The translations under genes and the position numbers were made by a program. This document shows positions 24,001 to 33,000 of a stretch of 64,000 bases of DNA, piece by piece; positions within the stretch are counted from its first letter, which is position 1; each line of letters begins with the position of its first letter. The notes beneath the pieces are model-generated. The model saw nothing but the letters and a program-made list of their open reading frames with translations. It was not told where the DNA came from and searched no databases. This stretch comes from Gigantopelta aegis (lineage: Eukaryota; Mollusca; Gastropoda; Neomphalida; Peltospiridae), in assembly GCF_016097555.1 (NCBI RefSeq), contig NC_054704.1, positions 97,761,351-97,825,350 on the forward strand, written 5' to 3'.

Positions 24001-27000
24001 AGCCCAAATTCCTGATCAATTATAACTGGATTTTTATACAATTTTTTGTAACATTACACATTTACGAGTATAACAGTAAAATAAAACAAACACTTAAATC
24101 ATGTTGTAACTTTCAGTTTTTTGTCGTGTTGTACGTTTGGTTTTTTGTCAAGTGTGATCCATCGTCGTTCGCGTTTTCGCGTTTGCCCTCCCCCAGGGGA
24201 AAAATAATTGAGCAAACTCATGGTTGATATCTAAACCCACTATCAAAATAATTAAATTTAAATGAGGGTACGACAGTGTGACACACGGTAATAGATGGTT
24301 CAGTGTATTCGGTAGTGGGTTATACATTTAGGGCCCTACTATTAATGTGGCCAGGAACGGTGATGCCAATTGCTCAAATACAGGGCATTATCCCGTGTCA
24401 GACCGATATCAAAAGAATATAACGGCGACATCTAATCCGTTGTTAATTGATGAACAAAAAAGGTATCATCTTGTATCGGCAGCTGTGACGCATTATCCAG
24501 ACCGATACACAAATAGGTCAAGCAGAGTCATTGCATGTGCGTTACCATTAAAGTAAATTGTTTTCCTGATTGCCGATAACCACATGTCAGCGAAGTGTAA
24601 AATTAGAAAACAACAGGTAAATAAAACAAACAAATTTCTCTTAACTTTTTTGCCCGAATTTGACCATTTTCTCCACCTCCATCCCCTTGTCTCATACGCT
24701 TACGCACCATATAACCATACCCGGTAATTAAAATGTGTTGAGTGCTGCATCAAATATACATACATGTATATAGTTGATAAAATTGTGTAAATAGGATTTA
24801 TTCATTAATTCTAATATACGCCGCATGAGGCTGGATTGCATGAGTGTCATTTCACCACAACTAGGACCTAGTGTCATAGTATATTGAGTTCTGTTGGCAA
24901 ATATCTTCTACATAGTATGTCCACAAATATGACAGTCTCCAAAATGTTTATTCTAAGTTTAAAACTAACTTAACTTGACATGTAATTCTAATCTTAACCT
25001 TAATGTTTAAACTGAACAAATAACCGAGATGCTGGAGTATTTCAGCTGTAATGACATTACACATTTTATTGTCAGAACACATCACTAGAATGCACATCCA
25101 TGTAACTGCCAAGTATATATATACAACCAAGTACAAAGTAGTTATTTCTATATATAGATTTAACAACATCTTACGTGCTGATTAAAAAATATTTTCACAT
25201 TTCAGGATCCATTTATGAGTGCCTCTATGAAAGGTCTTACTGAAGCTGGGTAAGCTAAATATACTAAAATAAAGTAAAACCCCGACAAAAGCATGTGTTG
25301 CCAAGTTATATAGTCTATCAGAAGATGACAGTACATATGTTTTCATTTTAGTAAAGGCTTTTTCAATTTTATAAAACGTATTGAAAATCTAACATTAAAA
25401 TATTCCGTCTAGATTACTAGTTTTCACATAGTTAACAAGCACATTACTGCAATTTTCTGCTAAATTTAATTTCTCTGTAATCTGCATAATGTCAGAGTTT
25501 ATCAAAGGTATTATTTCAGCTTATCTTAGTTTTAGTCCCCTACCGGTCCAACCAGAGGGTTTCATCTCCATCTTACCTGTCTATCCTTCTACCTGCCTGC
25601 CTGTCTGTCTGTCCATCCGTCTGTCCTACATATAGTTTTCCGGATGTTTTTTTAGAATGCCTTGAGATATTGAGCTGAATTTTTTTTTAATATAGTTTTA
25701 TCATGTACTGTTTGACTTTCCTGGAGATTAACTAAAAAAAAATTATAAGTTTTATCATGTACTGTTTGACTTTCCTGGAGATTAACTAATTTGTTTTTAA
25801 TATAGTTTTATCATGTACTGTTTGACTTTCCTGGAGATTAACAAAAAAAATTTATATAGTTTTATCATGTACTGTTTGACTTTCCTGGAGATTAACTAAT
25901 ATTTTTTTATATAGTTTTATCATGTACTGTTTGACTTTCCTGGAGATTAACTAATGTTTTTTTATATAGTTTTATCATGTACTGTTTGACTTTCCTGGAG
26001 ATTAACTAATGTTTTATATATAGTTTTATCATGTACTGTTTGACTTTCCTGGAGATTAACTAATGTTTTATATATAGTTTTATCATGTACTGTTTGACTT
26101 TCCTGGAGATTAACTATTTTTTTTATATAGTTTTATCATGTACTGTTTGACTTTCCTGGAGATTAACTAATGTTTTATATATAGTTTTATCATGTACTGT
26201 TTGACTTTCCTGGAGATTAGCTATTTTTTTATATAGTTTTATCATGTACTGTTTGACTTTCCTGGAGATTAACTAATGTTTTTTATATATAGTTTTATCA
26301 TGTACTGTTTGACTTTCCTGGAGATTAACTAATATTTTTTTATATAGTTTTATCATGTACTGTTTGACTTTCCTGGAGATTAACTAATGTTTTTTTATAT
26401 AGTTTTATCATGTACTGTTTGACTTTCCTGGAGATTAACTAATGTTTTATATATAGTTTTATCATGTACTGTTTGACTTTCCTGGAGATTAACTAATGTT
26501 TTATATATAGTTTTATCATGTACTGTTTGACTTTCCTGGAGATTAACTATTTTTTTATATAGTTTTATCATGTACTGTTTGACTTTCCTGGAGATTAACT
26601 AATGTTTTATATATAGTTTTATCATGTACTGTTTGACTTTCCTGGAGATTAACTATTTTTTTATATAGTTTTATCATGTACTGTTTGACTTTCCTGGAGA
26701 TTAACTAATGTTTTTTATATATAGTTTTATCATGTACTGTTTGACTTTCCTGGAGATTAACTAATGTTTTTATATATAGTTTTATCATGTTATTCTAAAA
26801 ATGAATCATATTTAATTAGCTTCTGTTATTCTGGGACAAAATAAAAATCTATCTTATAGTTTTAACTCACACTAATGTGAGCGCATGTGCGCATATAAAA
26901 ATAACAATGGAATTTTCTATTACTACAGGGATTATTCTATAGGTTAGTTAATTGATTGTTGTTTTAAGTTTAAGCTATCTGCATGAAATAAGAACAGATC

Positions 27001-30000
27001 AAATCTAAAGTCTTGACACCAAGACTTACATGATGACATAACCGTCCAAATATTACTGTAATAAACAATAAGTAAGTGTTTATGCTTTGTAATATGATAA
27101 CAAAATACATTGTATATTTTGGTAAAATGTTTTTTTGTTTTTTTAACAGATTTATTTTTGTTTCAATATTTATTTTATCAATAGCCTACTATTGAGCACA
27201 AGCACAAACACACACACACACACACACATTACATTTTACTGAGGCAGAACATTTCCATGTTTAGGCTATTGTCCATTTGCTTCAAAAGGGAACCGATGAA
27301 TTTTAACTTTATTCATTATGAAGTTACATGCCAATTTTGATGTGGATCTAAGGGGGGGGGGGAGGGGGCGATGGTTATAATTTTATTATATATTACTTTT
27401 AATTTTTTTATGATCCCCTACAAACCTCCCTCAAAGTTCCATTAGCATTCCACCTCATGTCATTGGGGAACCCCCCCCCCCCAAATGGATTTTCTGGATC
27501 CGCCACTGCAATTAATCACTTTCCTGTTGAAGCAAATGGACTATTATTCAACAAAGAACATTCTAATTCTGATTTTGATTTTGGCTGTGCAGTTAAATTT
27601 CATTGTAATAATTGGAGGACTAGTTGAATTTGAGAAGGGTCAGTAAGATTTTTCTTTAACTGGCTGCAGGCGACCATGGTCTTCATGTTAATTTTAAACC
27701 CTTATAATACTTTTTTTTTTTCCCTTACCTGTAGATCTGTTTACGACTGGTTCATTCTGTCTAACAAAATTCAGGTATTGTATTTTATTTGTTCTAAGTT
27801 ATATTTACTTAAGTAGCCTAAGAAATGTTGATAATCTTATATATTTTTTCACTGTTAGAGTTTCAGTTGCAAAATCATGAAAAAGTTCCACCTGGATGTT
27901 AAAAAGTTTGTTTTGTTTAATGACACCACTAGAGCACATTGATTTTTAATTATTAGCTATTGGATTTCAAACCCGCTACATTTTTGCATTAGTAGCAAGG
28001 GATCTTTTATATGCACCCTCCCTCAGACAAGATAGCACATACCACAGCCTTTGATATACCAGTTGTGGTGCATTGGCTGGAACAAGAAATAGCCCAATGG
28101 GTTCACCGACAGGGATCGATCCCAAACCGACCATGCAGCAAGTGAGCACTTTACCACTGGTCTACATCCCGCCATCCACCTGGATGGACTCTGAGAATAT
28201 ACTATGCAGACTGTGGCTTTGAACTTTCATTAGATATATGCAGGTTATTCGAAACTCTGGTCTGATGCATGGGGTGTGTTCATGAATGTGTTCATGAATG
28301 TGAGACAGTTCTCATATGCCAAACTACCTCGTATCATAATTAACAAGAATGGGTTCTCAGTCCATTCGCAAATGCAGTTTTGAATACACAGGAAGATGCA
28401 TTAAAAGATTAAATTAGATCATGAAACATTGCTATTAAAAACTGTCATTGGGTTTGCAACAATACAATATTTTGCTTGTATGGAACAAAATTTATTAATT
28501 AGTTTTTAAAATCTACTACAGGTATTGACATATAAAAGTCAAACATAAAAAATGAACTAAATAGATTTTAAAAATAGGTTCTAAATATTCCCTCCAATAA
28601 CAACCTTAAAATAACCAAATGTAAGTAAATTTCATTTCATTTTTAGTTATTTTCATGCTTATATCCAATTAAAGTTCAAGCACGTTGTCCTGGACATACA
28701 CCACAGCTATGGGTTTGTTAGTTGTAGTAAGAGAGAAGTCAATGTAGACCCCTGACACCTACCTATTGAGTCTGGGTGGGAGCTGGGATGCGAACCCAGT
28801 ACCTACCAGCCTTAAGTCTGATGGTATAACCACTATACCACCAAGTTCGGTGTCTGCTTAGTCTGATTTTCGTCTTTGTGTTTTATTCTCGAGCTCTCAA
28901 TACACTTTAGTATGTTGTTCTAGAATGGTTTTATATATAGATGGGTTTATTGGCCAGTGACGTCAAAGTACTGTGTGCGGTCATGTTTAGAATCACGTGA
29001 TCGGTCCGCCATTAAGGGAGTGTACCTTGCACAATAATAACATTAGAAAGCATTGCATCTGGTTGCATTTTCAGTATTTATTACCTTCTTAGTACATTTT
29101 CTGAAAGCAAAACCAGTATGTCGGATAATTCAACCTCATTTAAAGAATGTAGATCAGGGCTCTAAACGGTCTGTGGCCAGGTCACCAAATGCGATCAATA
29201 TCCCGTTTGGGCGACTTAAATATTAAAAAATAATGGCGTTAGTTGCCCAAATAATATTATTTTAGCGATCTTCTTTAGAGCTATAACATATGAGCCACTA
29301 TTAATATTTGTATTGCATATATTGATTCCACATTAAAATCTTGCTCGTAGTTCATGGTTCGTTTACCTTAATTTGCCAACATCCATTATTATTTTTTGGG
29401 TCACTGTATTTTTTGGCTAGTTTTGAGCCCTGGTAGATTCATATCTAAATTGGTGGAAGTGTGTTAATAATTAAAAACGTAAATAATAAAGCATGTATAT
29501 TAATCTAATTAAAATTAGCTTCACTACATGTATTACGTTGGAGCTTATGTCCAGTTGTCCTTTCATTCGACCAATCAAAACCTTACTTGCAAAATCATGC
29601 CAGTGATTTTAAAAGAATTTGAAAACATTCGGGATTATGCTGAGGATATACGAAATGATTCGGGTGAAGTATGCCGGAAACTATAGCAATATAAAATTTT
29701 ATATAAAATTAGTTTCAAGACGAAAAAAAAGTGATGGTATAGCCATAAAATCTGTTTATACTAGTATACAATCCAGAGTTTATTATTGCACTTTTCCCCC
29801 TGTTTTTTCAATGTTGAAATAGACCAACAAGTTCGCCTAATGCATAAATAGTCTCGCCCAATATTTTTAGAATTTGTATCTCCCGAATAACGCTATAAAA
29901 GGCGAAGTGTAATTGGTCGATATTTAAATTGTTATTTGTAGATGAAATGTCACCTGGACATGGGAGTCCACGCATTGCTGTTAGATCTACTGATAGATCC

Positions 30001-33000
30001 AGTAGAGCTAATTTTAATCAGATTGCATGTGTATACATGTGAATACAAAAGCATAACGAATAATTTAAACTATGCAAGCAAATATAATTTCCCTGGACAC
30101 CTGTATAGCCTAATATATTGAACTTTAAAACAGTATTTTAGACTCTGCTGACAGGGGTATCAGATGACACCCCTCCCCAGCCTATGCTCCTGTTTTGTTC
30201 AGTAAGTGTCAAGGGGTTCGTTTTGTAATTAACTAGTATATTGAACATTTAGGCCTAATGACTAACCAGAGGCGACTTTTCAGGGTAATTTAGTGTTGAA
30301 TATTGTGGATGAATAATTTAATTTAATTTTTTTTTTCTAGAAACAAAAAATAATTTTTTTTTCTAGAAACAAAAAATTTGACCATGTGGGTGGGGATGCG
30401 ATTTTTGGTGTGGCCAGCATACGTATTACGTCAGTAAATTATTTATTTATCATTTATTTACACACATTTAACACCATAATAATTCATATTTATATATAAA
30501 AAATAATACATTAAAAATAAGAGAGCAATATTTGGAAGTGTGAACTGCGTCCCACTTCAACCCCATGTGATCACATCTGGAATATCCCAGATCTAATAAT
30601 AGTAACATCTAAATGTTGACATCTAGATATACGGTCAGTCTTTCTTTTTTAAAATGATAAACCATGTTTTCTACAAATGTACATAATTGAAATATTTTTC
30701 TATATTTTAGGATATATTCATTAAAGTTTCACTTAATAACAATCAAACTCATTTACTTGCATGTATTTAATTTATTCGCTATGCTTTTGTATTGGCGATA
30801 TAGGTGCTTTGTTATTTATGTTTTTAATCATTCATAGATTTCCATCGACATTGATATGAACATACAATCTTTAAATGAGGTTGAATTATCTGAGAGACTG
30901 GTTTTTGTTTTACAAAATGTTCCAAGAAAGTCATAAATACTGAAATTGCACCAAGATGCAATGCTGTCACATGTTATTGTTGTGTGAATTTCACTCTCTT
31001 AATGGCGGCCGTACGGTTACACCATCTATCGACAATGTCATAAACTGCTGGGCAACAATCGGAAAAACCTGTCTATGTGTGTACAAGGCAATTTGGTGGG
31101 TCTAAACGTCAAATTTGGGCAAAAATAATACAGATATTTGGGTAAAATAGGCTAACATGAGACCTTTTTTACTGTGTACTTCCATCATTCTACATTCAAA
31201 ATTAGTTGTAATCCATGTAAATATGTGTAGTGATTCATTTGCAACCCCTTATGTAGGTGAATAAATCTTGTTGTCAATGTTATTTATAATCTAATTATTG
31301 CTTTAGCATTAACTGGGGTGGCTGGAAACTGTTGGAAATTACAGACGGGGTATAAGAGAATTTGGCTCTGCCCACAGGGATATAAGGGATTTGTCCAACG
31401 GCAAACAACCAATTAATTTAAAGAATTTTACATGAAGGCGAGATAATAGAAGTTGTAGAAGCATCACGAGGGGTATATGGCTTTTTATGTACCCTCTGTG
31501 AGCTCTTTTACCCCCTCGCCTTCGGCTCGGGATAAAAGAACACACAGAGGATACATAAAAAGCATACATATACCCCTCGTGATGCTTCTACAACTTATAT
31601 TATCCAGATTCAGGCATTTTTGTTTAATTCAGGCAAAAGCCAGCCTGTCCTCCTACAAAAATGGGAGGGCTTACGCCTATATTTATATATATATATATAT
31701 ATTTTTATTTTTTTTACTCTGTTAAGGCCTACAAAGAAGAGTATTTGCAGAGCTGGAGAAGTGAAGGACTGAATGCCGTCATTGCTCCAGTTTATCCTTG
31801 TCCAGCTGTTCTACTCAACAAAGCTTCATTCTTAACAGGTTATTAGTTCATAGTGAAAACTATTTCTATCTACTGTATACATGCAGGGTTTAGTTCTCAA
31901 ATTTGACTTGATGCCCATGACTTTGTTTTACCAAAAATTGGGAATTTTCAGTTTCATTTCAAAAACATCTCATTAAAGCTAAGTCAAATTAATAATCTAT
32001 TTTGCATTATAAAATGTTATAGGGGAGGGAAGGGTTGTTTGTCAAGAGTTATGAATCATTTTCAAAATATATCTTTATATAATAATAAAAAATGGTAATT
32101 ATTTACATTCAGATTTTGAATGTTTCACTCCAAAATTGGGAATATAAAATGACAGCCTTTGGAGAATGGTGGGCAATGGTGCCGATTATCAGAGTCTAGA
32201 AACATAGCTGATGAAACCATGACATGTCAGGCTTACATGGACTTAACACATTTTAAACAAAAGTTCTCTTACTATGATTTACTTAAAAATTGCAATATCA
32301 TACAGGCTATATATTCATTAATTGCAAACATTGGTATCCTCTAGCAAAAACCATGATGTCATTAATAGTGGTTTTAAAGCAGTGTTTTTTTTAGCAAGTG
32401 GCAGCAAGGTGATAATTTCCTGTGGTTATTACTGTCACCATCACTGCCTACACGTGTACCTTGCTTACAATTATACACCTCACTGCTCTTGGTAAATATA
32501 ACATAATATTGCTGTCTACTTTTCTCACAGAGCATCCTACTTTCAAAGGTAATAAATAATGTGATGAAGTAATTAATGTCTTTTTGCTAGATTCTTAGAC
32601 TTGGGGAACTCTTTTAAAATATGTTTATATCCAAACAAGGTTCAGACATGTCCATCTCTGTGTATGATCAGTTTTAAAGCCAAAAATTGCCTCAGTCCAT
32701 ATATCAAAGTCACTGGTGTATGCTGTCCTGTCTGAGGAAAACTGCACATAAAAGATGCCTTTCTGTTAATGGGAAAATGTAGCAAGTTTCTTCTGAAGAC
32801 TACGTGTCAGAATAACCACGTTTCACATCAGATGATAGCAGAAGAATTCCAGTGTTGTCATTAAACAAAACACATTTTAATAGTTCATGTCATGAATTAT
32901 TTGAGTTAATTTTCAGTTGCTGGTTCCATGTGTCAGCTGTACAACCTGCTGAATTACCCTTCCGGAGTTGTGCCTGTAACAAAAGTTTCTGCTGATGACC

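Noticed and set aside
31477-31725. Small open frames over the 31.4 kb hairpin
   Set aside because: Arise from the palindrome and occur on both strands; no coding signature.
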